Source: a virus. From it: a stretch of DNA of 23,688 nucleotides. Below the pieces are notes generated by a model. The model worked only from the letters and a program-made list of their open reading frames with translations. It had not been told where the DNA came from and did no database searches. Below are positions 7,234 through 14,450 of the stretch, piece by piece. Positions within the stretch are counted from its first letter, which is position 1; every line of letters starts with the position of its first letter. The translations under genes and the position numbers were made by a program. The stretch is taken from positions 1-23,688 of IMG/VR virus record IMGVR_UViG_3300025168_000682. One strand, written 5' to 3'.

Positions 7234-7824
7234 GTGTTAGGATTTAACCCACTAGCATCTAGTCCAATAGGGGCAGCAGGGGTTGCACAAGCAGACCAGA
7301 ACATAACTACTGGTGTGCCTGAGCTTGGCAGTCCAGTTATAACTGTAAACAACGTCATACTGGCTACAGGTATCACTACTGCTCCAGCTACCGTAGGTTC
7401 CCCTAGCTCTCTTGAACAAGATCAAATTCTAAGCCCAAGCACTCTAAATACCCCTAGTGTTGTTGTTGATAACGTAACTATTACTCAGGCTCAGGTGTTG
7501 GGCGCGACAGGGTTTTCTACTGGTAGTCCAATTGTAGCTACTCCTAGCATATCTATAAACTATTTGTTAAGTAGTACTGACATAGAAACCAGCAGTCCAA
7601 CTCTAGGCACTTCTGTCTTAGTTCAGAATGTGGCCTTAACTGCTTCTAGTATAGAGACACCTACTTCACAGGTTTCTTCCTCTACTATATCTCAGTTACA
7701 TAACTTAAGGTCAACAGGTATTACTACTGCCCCAGCTATCGTAGGTAATGTAGGCCAAGCAATAGATATAAGTCTTAGTACCGAAAACTCTGCTGTCTTA
7801 GTAGACACTTCAAACATTCTCTAA
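7234..7824 (+). CDS. Ser/Thr-rich tandem-repeat protein, 196 aa
   Basis: GTG at 7234 follows the stop of the large fibre-like gene without a gap. After about 22 residues the protein consists of about seven degenerate repeats of 22-24 residues. Examples are ITTGVPELGSPVITVNNVIL, ITTAPATVGSPSSLEQDQIL, FSTGSPIVATPSISINYLL, IETSSPTLGTSVLVQNVAL and ITTAPAIVGNVG. The pattern is I-x-T-x2-P-x-V/L-G-x-P followed by a beta strand ending in L. This suggests an elongated beta-solenoid or fibrous structure. No signal peptide, membrane helix or catalytic residue is visible. Repeats of this style are common in marine phage structural proteins. Its location suggests a partner or extension of the preceding protein. 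Confidence 0.75.
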   Translation: MLGFNPLASSPIGAAGVAQADQNITTGVPELGSPVITVNNVILATGITTAPATVGSPSSLEQDQILSPSTLNTPSVVVDNVTITQAQVLGATGFSTGSPIVATPSISINYLLSSTDIETSSPTLGTSVLVQNVALTASSIETPTSQVSSSTISQLHNLRSTGITTAPAIVGNVGQAIDISLSTENSAVLVDTSNIL

Positions 7825-7838
7825 CTTAGGTTTATCTA

Positions 7839-8159
7839 ATGGCATTTGTAATTAAACAGAATGATACTTCACCAGCAGTACAAGCGTCTTTAAAGGTTGC
7901 TAATGGTAATGCTGTAAATTTAAGTGGGGCAACTGTTAAGTTTCTTATGAAGTCTTTAGATGGGGTGCTTAAAGTAAATACTAACATGACTGTTTCTAAT
8001 GCTGGTGCTGGTACAGTTAATTACAACTGGCAGACAGGTGACACAGACACTGCTGGTTCTTACTTTGTTGAGTTTCAAGTTACCTTTGCTGATGGTACTA
8101 TAGAAACTTTTCCTAACTCTAAGAACCTAAACATATCAATTACGCCAGACTTAGGATAA
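7839..8159 (+). CDS. BppU-like beta-sandwich domain protein, 106 aa
   Basis: The sequence FVIKQNDTSPAVQASLKVAN, the NLSGATVKFLMK segment, YNWQTGDTDTAGSYFVEFQV and the late FPNSKN match the N-terminal domain family of phage baseplate upper proteins (BppU-like). In that family the signature is D-T-x-P-x-L near the start and W-x2-G-D-T-x2-A-G-x-Y-x2-E-F. The domain is one beta-sandwich and fills the whole protein. It normally acts as a structural adaptor linking receptor-binding proteins to a virion. Here it stands alone, 14 bases after the repeat protein and just before the protease, so its partner is not obvious. Confidence 0.8.
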   Translation: MAFVIKQNDTSPAVQASLKVANGNAVNLSGATVKFLMKSLDGVLKVNTNMTVSNAGAGTVNYNWQTGDTDTAGSYFVEFQVTFADGTIETFPNSKNLNISITPDLG

Positions 8160-8164
8160 TAGAC

Positions 8165-8959
8165 ATGGAAGATGGTTACTACGTAGACAAAGCAGACAAA
8201 CCACTTAACAAACCTTTTAGGCTACCTTCTGGTTCTTCTAAGAAGTTTGGTGTTTATGTAAAAGATGGAGATAAAACCAAGAAAGTTACTTTTGGTGATC
8301 CTAATATGGAAATCCGTAGGGATAATCCTAAAGCTAGAGCTAACTTTCGCTCTCGTCATTCCTGTGATACAGCAACAGATAAGACTTCCGCTAGATATTG
8401 GTCTTGTCGTATGTGGTCATCAGGATCAGTGTCTAGCATCACAAAAGAGGAAGAAGACTTTAAGCCTCACATGATGTATGACCCCAAGACAGGTAAAGGA
8501 ATAATGGCAAATACATACCAAGAGCACCTAGACATGAAAGACAAAGAGTTTACCCACGATAAACCAACAATACAGAAAAGTTTAGAGGGACTTATTTTAA
8601 AGTCTGACGAAGAACAACGTCTAGTATATGGCTGGGCTTCAGTAGTTACTGAAAAGGGTGAACCAGTAGTTGATCGTCAAGGTGACGTAATAGAACCTGA
8701 CACGTTAGTAAAAGCCGTGAATAACTTCATGGAGCATGTACGTGTGGGTAAGCAGATGCATACAGGGGAACAAATTGGAGCAGTTATTCACTCCATGCCT
8801 GTCACTAAAGAGATTGGTGATTCCCTTGGCATACAGAGTGACCGTGAAGGGTGGATCGTAGCTTTTAAAGTGTACGACGATGAAGTCTGGAACAAAGTCA
8901 AATCTGGAGAACTTGCGGCCTTCTCTATAGGTGGTCGTGCAATCAAGGAGGACATTTAG
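8165..8959 (+). CDS. Prohead maturation protease, XkdF-like (Peptidase_S78_2), with N-terminal extra domain
   Basis: The 264-residue protein would cleave scaffold and capsid proteins during head maturation. Residues 138-264 match the XkdF-like serine protease family: LILKSDEEQRLVYGWASVV, the VDRQGDVIEPDTL segment, His199 in KQMHTGEQIG, and Ser254 in ELAAFSIGGRA. His and Ser are the likely catalytic pair. Residues about 18-85 form a separate Cys-containing module (KKFGVYVKDGDKTKK; RSRHSCDTATDKTSARYWSC) often seen fused to this protease in marine phages; its role is unknown. The stop overlaps the GTG of the scaffold gene by one base. The C-terminal segment normally expected after the protease core (LDELSLVDRPAN) is encoded at the start of the next gene instead. 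Confidence 0.88.
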   Translation: MEDGYYVDKADKPLNKPFRLPSGSSKKFGVYVKDGDKTKKVTFGDPNMEIRRDNPKARANFRSRHSCDTATDKTSARYWSCRMWSSGSVSSITKEEEDFKPHMMYDPKTGKGIMANTYQEHLDMKDKEFTHDKPTIQKSLEGLILKSDEEQRLVYGWASVVTEKGEPVVDRQGDVIEPDTLVKAVNNFMEHVRVGKQMHTGEQIGAVIHSMPVTKEIGDSLGIQSDREGWIVAFKVYDDEVWNKVKSGELAAFSIGGRAIKEDI

Positions 8960-9741
8960 TGCCTAACCTTTTAAAACAGCTTGAATTGGATGAGTTGTCT
9001 TTGGTGGATCGCCCAGCGAACGCACAGGCAATGGTTTCCTTGTACAAGCGTGACCCTTCCAATGGAGAACCTATGGAAAATGATATAGAAAAGATGTCAG
9101 ATGACATGAAAGCTAAACTTAAACCATACATGGATAAAGGTATGTCTGAAGAAGATGCCATGAAAATGTATGAGCAAGACATGAGGAAAGCTGATGAAGC
9201 AACTGAAGACGAGCTTACATTAGAGAAACTAGAGGCTGAAAATCAACTTCTACGTAAAGCCCTAATTGAGAATGACTTCGTTATTCGTGCTGACTCAATA
9301 GAGAAAAAAGTTGAGCCTGAGTATGTTGAGTATGATGGTGAGCAGATCAATAAAGCTGACATTCCAGCACCTATCCTAAAAGCTTTGGAAGCAGCGGATA
9401 TTGCTAAGGCAGAAGCTGAACTGACCAAAAAGGCAGAAGAAGCTCTACCTAACTTTAATATCGAAGTAGCTAAAACCTTAGTGTCTAAGTTTGATGGAGA
9501 AGAAACAATTATGGAAGCTCTGAAGGCTGCTGATGCAGTGTTCGCAGAATCTATGCAAGAATTTGGTAAATCAGATGCTAACGGCGATTTCGCTACAGCC
9601 TCAGATAAACTAGATGTTATGGTAAAGTCCTACATGGACGAAAACAAAATGAAGAAGAGCCAGTATGCCGTTGCTTATGCAGCCGTTGCTAAGACCGACG
9701 AAGGAAAAGCTCTTATAACTAAATCCTATAAAGGGGAATAA
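8959..9741 (+). CDS. Capsid scaffold protein
   Basis: GTG at 8959 shares a base with the protease stop and has a strong ribosome binding site (AAGGAGG at 8946-8952). The 260-residue protein is rich in Glu, Lys and Ala, with long predicted helices (for example residues 84-108, LEKLEAENQLLRKALIEND). This is typical for a scaffold that shapes the prohead and is later degraded by the protease. The first 25 residues (LELDELSLVDRPANAQAMV) are the motif usually at the C-terminus of S78-like proteases. The downstream order of decoration protein and major capsid protein supports the call. The protein has no enzymatic motif. Confidence 0.82.
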   Translation: MPNLLKQLELDELSLVDRPANAQAMVSLYKRDPSNGEPMENDIEKMSDDMKAKLKPYMDKGMSEEDAMKMYEQDMRKADEATEDELTLEKLEAENQLLRKALIENDFVIRADSIEKKVEPEYVEYDGEQINKADIPAPILKALEAADIAKAEAELTKKAEEALPNFNIEVAKTLVSKFDGEETIMEALKAADAVFAESMQEFGKSDANGDFATASDKLDVMVKSYMDENKMKKSQYAVAYAAVAKTDEGKALITKSYKGE

Positions 9742-9743
9742 AA

Positions 9744-10112
9744 ATGGCTGTTATGGAATCTCGTGACAATCGGACGTTTACTGCTGGGGCTGATCTTTCG
9801 ACACACCAGTTAAAATTTGTAAAAGGTGGCCCTGCTGCTGCCGTACTCTGTGGAGCTTCTGAAGTTGCTTCTGGAGTACTACTAAACGACCCTGCTAACG
9901 CTGGTGCTGCCACTGTTTGTGTTGGTGGTAAAGTACTTGTTAAAGCTGGGGGAGCTATCGCTGCTGGCGCACTCGTAGCCTCAGATGCTAATGGTTTAGC
10001 AGTAACTCATGTTGCTGGAGCAGGTAAATATGAAATGGGCTATGCTTATGAAGCTGGCGTAAACGGGCAGACTATTGCAATCGAATTTATCGGCGGCGGT
10101 AACCTCCACTAA
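9744..10112 (+). CDS. Head decoration protein, DUF2190-like
   Basis: The 122-residue protein starts MAVMESRDNRTFTAGADLST and consists of short Gly/Ala-rich beta strands (GKVLVKAGGAIAAGALVASD, then KYEMGYAYEAG). This layout fits the DUF2190 family of small capsid-stabilising proteins, which bind the outer surface of the head. A GGGG-containing ribosome binding site lies 8-12 bases upstream. It sits between scaffold and major capsid protein, the usual place for such a gene. The assignment is by pattern and context. Confidence 0.75.
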   Translation: MAVMESRDNRTFTAGADLSTHQLKFVKGGPAAAVLCGASEVASGVLLNDPANAGAATVCVGGKVLVKAGGAIAAGALVASDANGLAVTHVAGAGKYEMGYAYEAGVNGQTIAIEFIGGGNLH

Positions 10113-10135
10113 TTTGGGATAGAAAGGAATAAACT

Positions 10136-11143
10136 ATGCCACTATTAACACCATCACAGGTTCACATTGATGCCCCGTTGAGTAACCTCACGCTTGCTTA
10201 TGTGCAATCTTCAGAAAACTTTATTGCTGACAAGGTCTTCCCCGTAGTGGGCGTACAACGTCAGTCAGATAAGTACTACCTATATGATCGTGCAAACATG
10301 AACCGTACAGGGGATGTCAAGGCACTTGCCCCTCGTACAGAAGTAAATCGTATAGGCATGTCAATCTCTAACTCATCTTACTTTGCTGATGTGTTTGGTC
10401 TAGGAATGGACTTTGACGAACAGACTATGGCTAACGAAGATGCCATGCTAGAAATGCGTCAAGCTGGTGCTGAAACACTTGCTATGCGCCTTATGATCCA
10501 CCGTGAAGAGCAGTTCGCAACTGAGTTCTTTGCCGCTGGTAAATGGGGTATTGACCGTTCTGGAGTAGCTGGTGTGCCAACTGCTGTTCAGTTCCGTCAG
10601 TGGAATGACTACACTAACTCCACACCTATTGTAAACATAACTAACTTTAGCCGTGAAATGCAGCTTAAGTCAGGTGGTTTTAAGCCAAATACTATGATTG
10701 TCGGAAAAGAGGTTCGTGATCAGCTTATAAACAACCCAGACATTTTAGCTCGTTTAAATGGTGGTTCTACTGTAAATAACCCAGCTTTGGTTATCAACTC
10801 TAAACTAGCTGAAATCTTTGAGGTAGAAAACTTCTTTGTCATGGAAGCAGTCAAGAACAGTTCTGCTGAAGGTGTTGCAGAATCTAATGCCTTTATCGGT
10901 GGTAAGTCTGCTCTGCTGACATACACACCATCTAATGCTGGACTTATGACCCCAGCAGCAGGTCTGACTTTTGCTTGGAATAACATTCCATCAGCAAACA
11001 ACTTAGGTATCACCGTTGAGTCTTTCTCAGATGATGCCCTCAAGCGTCAGCAAGTTGCTGAACACATCCAAGTTAAAATGGCTTACGACATGAAAGTTGT
11101 CGGAGCAGACTTAGGATTGTTTATGCCTACAGCAGTAGCTTAA
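10136..11143 (+). CDS. Major capsid protein
   Basis: The 335-residue protein would build the icosahedral shell, probably with the HK97 fold. The N-terminus (HIDAPLSNLTLAYVQSSENF followed by IADKVFPVVGVQRQSDKYYL) matches a common phage capsid group. A long helix follows around residues 95-125 (MDFDEQTMANEDAMLEMRQA), corresponding to the spine helix region, and the C-terminal half contains the axial-domain-like strands. AAAGGAAT lies 8 bases before the ATG. The protein is not visibly preceded by a long scaffold arm, consistent with the separate scaffold gene. Hairpins follow directly after the stop. Confidence 0.9.
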   Translation: MPLLTPSQVHIDAPLSNLTLAYVQSSENFIADKVFPVVGVQRQSDKYYLYDRANMNRTGDVKALAPRTEVNRIGMSISNSSYFADVFGLGMDFDEQTMANEDAMLEMRQAGAETLAMRLMIHREEQFATEFFAAGKWGIDRSGVAGVPTAVQFRQWNDYTNSTPIVNITNFSREMQLKSGGFKPNTMIVGKEVRDQLINNPDILARLNGGSTVNNPALVINSKLAEIFEVENFFVMEAVKNSSAEGVAESNAFIGGKSALLTYTPSNAGLMTPAAGLTFAWNNIPSANNLGITVESFSDDALKRQQVAEHIQVKMAYDMKVVGADLGLFMPTAVA

Positions 11144-11146
11144 TTT

Positions 11147-11178
11147 CCACTGGTGGGGGCTGTAGTGGCCCTCACTAC
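11147..11178 (+). promoter_or_regulatory. Competing RNA hairpins after the major capsid gene
   Basis: GTAGTG (11162-11167) pairs perfectly with CACTAC (11173-11178) around GCCCT. Overlapping alternatives are CCACT (11147-11151) with AGTGG (11164-11168), and GGGGGC with GCCCTC. These structures exclude each other. No strong T-run follows, so this may be an attenuator, an RNA processing site or an mRNA 3' stabiliser rather than a full terminator. Confidence 0.5.
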
Positions 11179-11200
11179 TCTTATCCCGATGGAGACTGTT

Positions 11201-11596
11201 ATGACCCAACACAGACAAATACCCTTTCAGTACGACAGACCCTTGTTTGTTAAGGTTCCGTTTACTTCCGCTGGAAGACAACTAGAAATTCAGCAAGAGT
11301 TTAAGTGGAGAGAACAAAGCTCCCCTATAGAAAAGGTGGAGTTTCTGTACATTCAAGGTTACTTATACCACAACGCAGAACTAGAAAAGACTGCTAAGGT
11401 TGGAGATGGTTTAGAAGTACTTGACCTCAGTGGTTTACATTCTCTAGTGCAGACTATAAATCAAAAAGTCAAAAGTGCGACTAACAGCATTACAGATTTC
11501 GACAAACAGAAGTGTAAGAAATCTCAAGTAATAGATAAACAACGTGGGCTTATTCGTAGCTGGCGTAGGAATTACGGTCAAATGGAGACTATTTAA
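11201..11596 (+). CDS. Hypothetical head/neck protein, 131 aa
   Basis: I place the start at ATG 11201 because GGAG (11191-11194) lies 6 bases upstream. The frame is open further back to 11153, but this would run through the hairpin. The protein starts MTQHRQIPFQYDRPLFVKVP, has a central strand-rich part (VEFLYIQGYLYHNAELEKTA) and ends in a basic helical tail (KQKCKKSQVIDKQRGLIRSW). I do not recognise the family. The place between major capsid and connector genes suggests a role in head completion, for example a capsid-associated or neck protein. Confidence 0.7.
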   Translation: MTQHRQIPFQYDRPLFVKVPFTSAGRQLEIQQEFKWREQSSPIEKVEFLYIQGYLYHNAELEKTAKVGDGLEVLDLSGLHSLVQTINQKVKSATNSITDFDKQKCKKSQVIDKQRGLIRSWRRNYGQMETI

Positions 11597-11598
11597 AT

Positions 11599-12057
11599 AT
11601 GGCTTGGAGTTATGACGAAAGTGATCTAGGTACAACGACAGTTTCTAACCGTCTTAACTCTGTACGTCTGCTTCTTGGTGATACTGACACTACAGACCAA
11701 CAAGTACAGAATGAAGAAATAGTATTTGCTCTAGGACAAACTAGTAACAATATATATCTTTCTGCTGCATGGGCAGCAAGAGTTGTAGCCGCCAAGTATT
11801 CCAGACAAGTTACTACTAACCTTAGTGGGGCTTTGAGTGCTGATTACTCTGATTTAGCTTCACAATACTCTTCTCTAGCTGATAGTCTTGAGTATCAAGG
11901 TAAGAAGGCTGGTGCTGTTTTAGGAATAAAAGCTGGCGGTATAACTAAATCAGGTGTTGATGCTGTTAGACTAGATACTAATAGAATTAAACCTTCTTTT
12001 AGAAGAGATAAGTTTCATAACCCACCTAGTTATAGTGGTAATGAGTACGAAAACTAA
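11599..12057 (+). CDS. Head-tail connector (adaptor) protein
   Basis: The 152-residue, largely helical protein contains NRLNSVRLLLGDTDTTDQQV, the EEIVFAL helix, and AAWAARVVAAKYSRQV. This fits phage head-tail adaptors in which a short N-terminal helix bundle docks on the portal: R-x2-LGDTD-T-x2-Q, then an I/L-x2-AL helix, then an Ala-rich helix. The C-terminus (RRDKFHNPPSYSGNEYEN) is flexible. It starts two bases after the previous stop. Position directly before the putative stopper and tail completion genes supports the role. Confidence 0.75.
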   Translation: MAWSYDESDLGTTTVSNRLNSVRLLLGDTDTTDQQVQNEEIVFALGQTSNNIYLSAAWAARVVAAKYSRQVTTNLSGALSADYSDLASQYSSLADSLEYQGKKAGAVLGIKAGGITKSGVDAVRLDTNRIKPSFRRDKFHNPPSYSGNEYEN

Positions 12058-12068
12058 GGAGATTCTTA

Positions 12069-12428
12069 ATGGCTACTTTCAGAGCTTATGATCTCCTTAA
12101 GTTGGTTAAAGATCATGGCGTTTCACTAAAGCTACGTAAGAAGACTTCTGCTGGTACATATGACCCAAACACAGGTTCTGTCACAGGTTCCTCAACCACT
12201 GACTATACTGTAACTGGATACTTCTTTAACTTCTCAACTGGATTACCTACTGGTGATGAAATTAGAAGAGGAACTAGACGTTGTGTACTTCCAGCGTTAG
12301 GGCTAACAGTTGAACCAGATGATGAAGACTTAATTGTTGGTTTAGGTGACACTGTTTCTATCGTAGGGGTAAACACTATATACTCTGGAAGTTCTGTAAT
12401 GTGTTATATCTGTGAGGTTGTAGAATGA
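12069..12428 (+). CDS. Probable head closure (stopper) protein, 119 aa
   Basis: The protein begins with a short helix (YDLLKLVKDHGVSLKLRKKT), followed by beta strands with YDPNTGSVTGSSTTDYTVTG and DLIVGLGDTVSIVGVNTIY. This is the usual pattern of the phage stopper or Ad2-like neck ring, a small beta-barrel of about 110-120 residues with an inserted loop. GGAGA lies 7-11 bases upstream of ATG 12069. The stop overlaps the next start (ATGA). Assignment is from gene order, length and strand pattern. Confidence 0.68.
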   Translation: MATFRAYDLLKLVKDHGVSLKLRKKTSAGTYDPNTGSVTGSSTTDYTVTGYFFNFSTGLPTGDEIRRGTRRCVLPALGLTVEPDDEDLIVGLGDTVSIVGVNTIYSGSSVMCYICEVVE

Positions 12429-12841
12429 GTATCCAAAGTACTTTTGCAGGTATCAAGAACGACTTATACAATGCAGTTGAGGGTGAGATAGAAGATAGAC
12501 TAGAAGATATGGCTGACTATGCAGTTCGTATATCCCCTGTAGATACTGGAGCATATGTAAACTCCTTTTCCATCAAGAGGGCAGGTCAAGGTGGTGGGCG
12601 TATGAAAACTTCTGAAGGAAAGCCACAGAACCAAAGCCCAGAAGCTGTACGCGAGGATAGTTATAATAATCTTCTTGGGGATATTCAAACACTAAACATT
12701 TCAGATATGGTTGAGAAAGGTGACACAAGGTTTACTCTTAGGAACCGCGCCCCTCATGCTATAGACGTAGAGAATGGTGGACCTAATTGGAGAACAAGTG
12801 GTTATCATGTCTTCTCTAGGATAAGGAATAAGTTTGGATGA
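12425..12841 (+). CDS. Tail completion / neck protein, HK97 gp10-like
   Basis: The 138-residue protein carries an N-terminal helix (LEDMADYAVRIS) leading to PVDTGAYVNSFSIKRAG, the hallmark of HK97 gp10-like proteins (S-P-V-D-T-G-x-Y/L-x2-S). Its C-terminal part has RNRAPHAIDVENGGPNWRTS, where the A-P-H-A-x3-E-x-G pattern of that family is also found. Such proteins close the head-tail junction or complete the tail. It overlaps both neighbours by ATGA junctions, indicating coupled translation. Confidence 0.85.
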   Translation: MSIQSTFAGIKNDLYNAVEGEIEDRLEDMADYAVRISPVDTGAYVNSFSIKRAGQGGGRMKTSEGKPQNQSPEAVREDSYNNLLGDIQTLNISDMVEKGDTRFTLRNRAPHAIDVENGGPNWRTSGYHVFSRIRNKFG

Positions 12842-13260
12842 GCATCTATAGCCACATACGTGCTGCCTTAGAAAAGAAACTTTCTACTACCGCTAACCTT
12901 CCTTCTATTGCTTATGAGAACGTCCTATTTGATCCTACAACTGGTATAAGCTTCCTTAAGGTAGCCTTTGTGCCAGTTTCCCGTAAACCTGCTGTAAGAG
13001 GCTTAAATCCACAACAGAGGTACGATGGAATATTTAGAGTATTCTGTTATACCCCAGAGGGTAGTGGACCAGCAGCAGCAGACACCCTAGCTAAGACAGT
13101 AATAGACGCTTTCGATGCCACGACAGATATATCTTTTACACCTGCTGGTGGTACACAAATAATCGTTTCTGTAGACTATGCAGAACGAGATAATGGTTTT
13201 GTAGATTCACCTTGGTACTACGTTTCAGTAGACATAGGTTGGTATATCTACTCTCAATAA
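12838..13260 (+). CDS. Tail terminator protein
   Basis: The 140-residue protein starts with a helix (SIYSHIRAALEKKLSTTANL) followed by strands and ends with a WYYVSVDIGWYIYS segment. This fits the tail terminator family (DUF4128-like), which caps the tube at its head-proximal end. Its order after the HK97 gp10-like gene and before the tail tube protein matches other siphoviruses. Its start ATG overlaps the previous stop by four bases. Confidence 0.8.
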   Translation: MSIYSHIRAALEKKLSTTANLPSIAYENVLFDPTTGISFLKVAFVPVSRKPAVRGLNPQQRYDGIFRVFCYTPEGSGPAAADTLAKTVIDAFDATTDISFTPAGGTQIIVSVDYAERDNGFVDSPWYYVSVDIGWYIYSQ

Positions 13261-13272
13261 AAGGAAACAATA

Positions 13273-13434
13273 ATGCACATTGCAAAATCTAACTTTGCTT
13301 ACGTAGGTAGAACTTATCATGTAGGTGATACCATCCCCGATGAAATCGCTAAAGAGCTACCAGAACATCTTTTAAAAGCTCCTGATGCTAAAACTGCAAC
13401 TAAAAAAACTGACACTCTTGAAGGAGACAAATAA
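13273..13434 (+). CDS. Small Lys-rich protein between tail terminator and tail tube genes, 53 aa
   Basis: ATG at 13273 follows AAGGAAA at a normal distance and ends with TAA at 13432-13434, sharing one base with the ATG of the tail tube gene. The protein starts MHIAKSNFAYVGRTYHVGDT and resembles the short gp-FI/FII-like small proteins some phages carry here: a mini beta motif (YVGRTYHVGDTIPDEIAKEL) followed by a basic tail rich in Lys and Thr. The function is unknown. Ribosome binding site, coupling and codon pattern make it a convincing gene. Confidence 0.75.
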   Translation: MHIAKSNFAYVGRTYHVGDTIPDEIAKELPEHLLKAPDAKTATKKTDTLEGDK

Positions 13435-14345
13435 TGGCATTCGCACAAGGTAGCCGTTCAAGTCTTGCGTTTATTGCTGAATCTACATTCGGTACTACTC
13501 CAAGCTCACCAACATTCGCCAAACTCCCTATCAACTCACACTCTTTGGACCTAACTAAAGATCGTGTTGAAGGAAACGAAATTCAAGCTGACCGTATGCC
13601 AAGAGTTGACCGTCATGGCAACAAACAAGCTGGCGGCTCTATTGAGGCTGATCTGCGTAAGGGTGACTTCGATGCGCTCTTTGAGAGTGCCTTTCAATCA
13701 GCTTATGCTACTAACACCCTTAAGGTAGGCACTACACCTAAATTCTTTACGATGGAAGATGCAGCTAATGACATTGCTCAGTTCCGTCTGTTTAAAGGTA
13801 TGGGCGTATCAACTATGTCTGTTTCGATTGCACCTAACCAAATGGTTACTGGCTCGTTTGAGATGGTAGGTAAGAGCATGACACAGGCAGCAACCACAGG
13901 TTCTACTGGTGGTGCGCCAACAGCATCCTCTGCTAATCAACCTTTTGATAGTTACTCAGGTAGTATATTAGATGGTGGTTCAAGTATTGCTATAGTTACA
14001 TCTATTGACTTTAGTATAACTAACTCACTTGCCCCTACGTTTGTAGTTGGTTCAGATTCTGCTCAACAGTTAGAAATTGGTCGTGCAGTAGTTGAAGGTA
14101 CTATGACAGTATACTATCAAGACGCTACACTTATTAACAGGTTCTTGAATGAGACTGCATCAGCTATTACAGTATCTATAAATGATCCTACAGGTTCTAA
14201 TGCCTACACATTCACATTCCCAAATGTCAAGTACAATGGTGCTTCTGTCCCACTTCAGAACCCACAGTCACGTTTGATCACAATGCCATTCGTATCATTA
14301 TATGATGCAACTCTGAACACAAACTTACAACTTGTACGCTCTTAG
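13434..14345 (+). CDS. Major tail tube protein (Phage_tube_2-like)
   Basis: The 303-residue protein begins MAFAQGSRSSLAFIAESTFG, then TTPSSPTFAKLPINSHSLDL, followed by GNKQAGGSIEADLRKGDFD. These are typical of the Phage_tube_2 group, in which A-x2-E-x-T-F/Y-G-x2-P precedes a beta-barrel that hexamerises into the tube. The rest is beta-rich and includes a PNQMVTGSFEMVGKSM strand pair. AAGGAG lies 8 bases before ATG 13434. A strong RNA hairpin follows the stop. Position before the frameshifted chaperones and tape measure is canonical. Confidence 0.9.
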   Translation: MAFAQGSRSSLAFIAESTFGTTPSSPTFAKLPINSHSLDLTKDRVEGNEIQADRMPRVDRHGNKQAGGSIEADLRKGDFDALFESAFQSAYATNTLKVGTTPKFFTMEDAANDIAQFRLFKGMGVSTMSVSIAPNQMVTGSFEMVGKSMTQAATTGSTGGAPTASSANQPFDSYSGSILDGGSSIAIVTSIDFSITNSLAPTFVVGSDSAQQLEIGRAVVEGTMTVYYQDATLINRFLNETASAITVSINDPTGSNAYTFTFPNVKYNGASVPLQNPQSRLITMPFVSLYDATLNTNLQLVRS

Positions 14346-14350
14346 TAATT

Positions 14351-14450
14351 CCTAGCTAGGATGGGGAGGCATTAGTGTCGGGTCTAGTGCTTCCCCACTT
14401 TAAATCAACCCGACAAACCCCGACACTCATCATAGAAAAGGAAACCCGAT
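14351..14450 (+). promoter_or_regulatory. Structured leader with a 14-bp hairpin and pseudoknot potential
   Basis: TGGGGAGGCATTAG (14362-14375) pairs with CTAGTGCTTCCCCA (14384-14397) with only two G-U pairs, leaving the loop TGTCGGGT (14376-14383). ACCCGACA (14408-14415) is perfectly complementary to that loop, and CCCGACAC (14419-14426) is complementary to 14375-14382. A palindrome, CCTAGCTAGG, lies at 14351-14360. No T-run follows the hairpin. The element lies between the abundant tail tube message and the tail chaperone gene and could stop, process or regulate the transcript. Confidence 0.65.

Noticed and set aside
14362-14397. Hairpin after the tail tube gene as a standard rho-independent terminator
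   Set aside because: The stem is strong but is followed by CTTTAAATC rather than a T-run, so full intrinsic termination is not supported.
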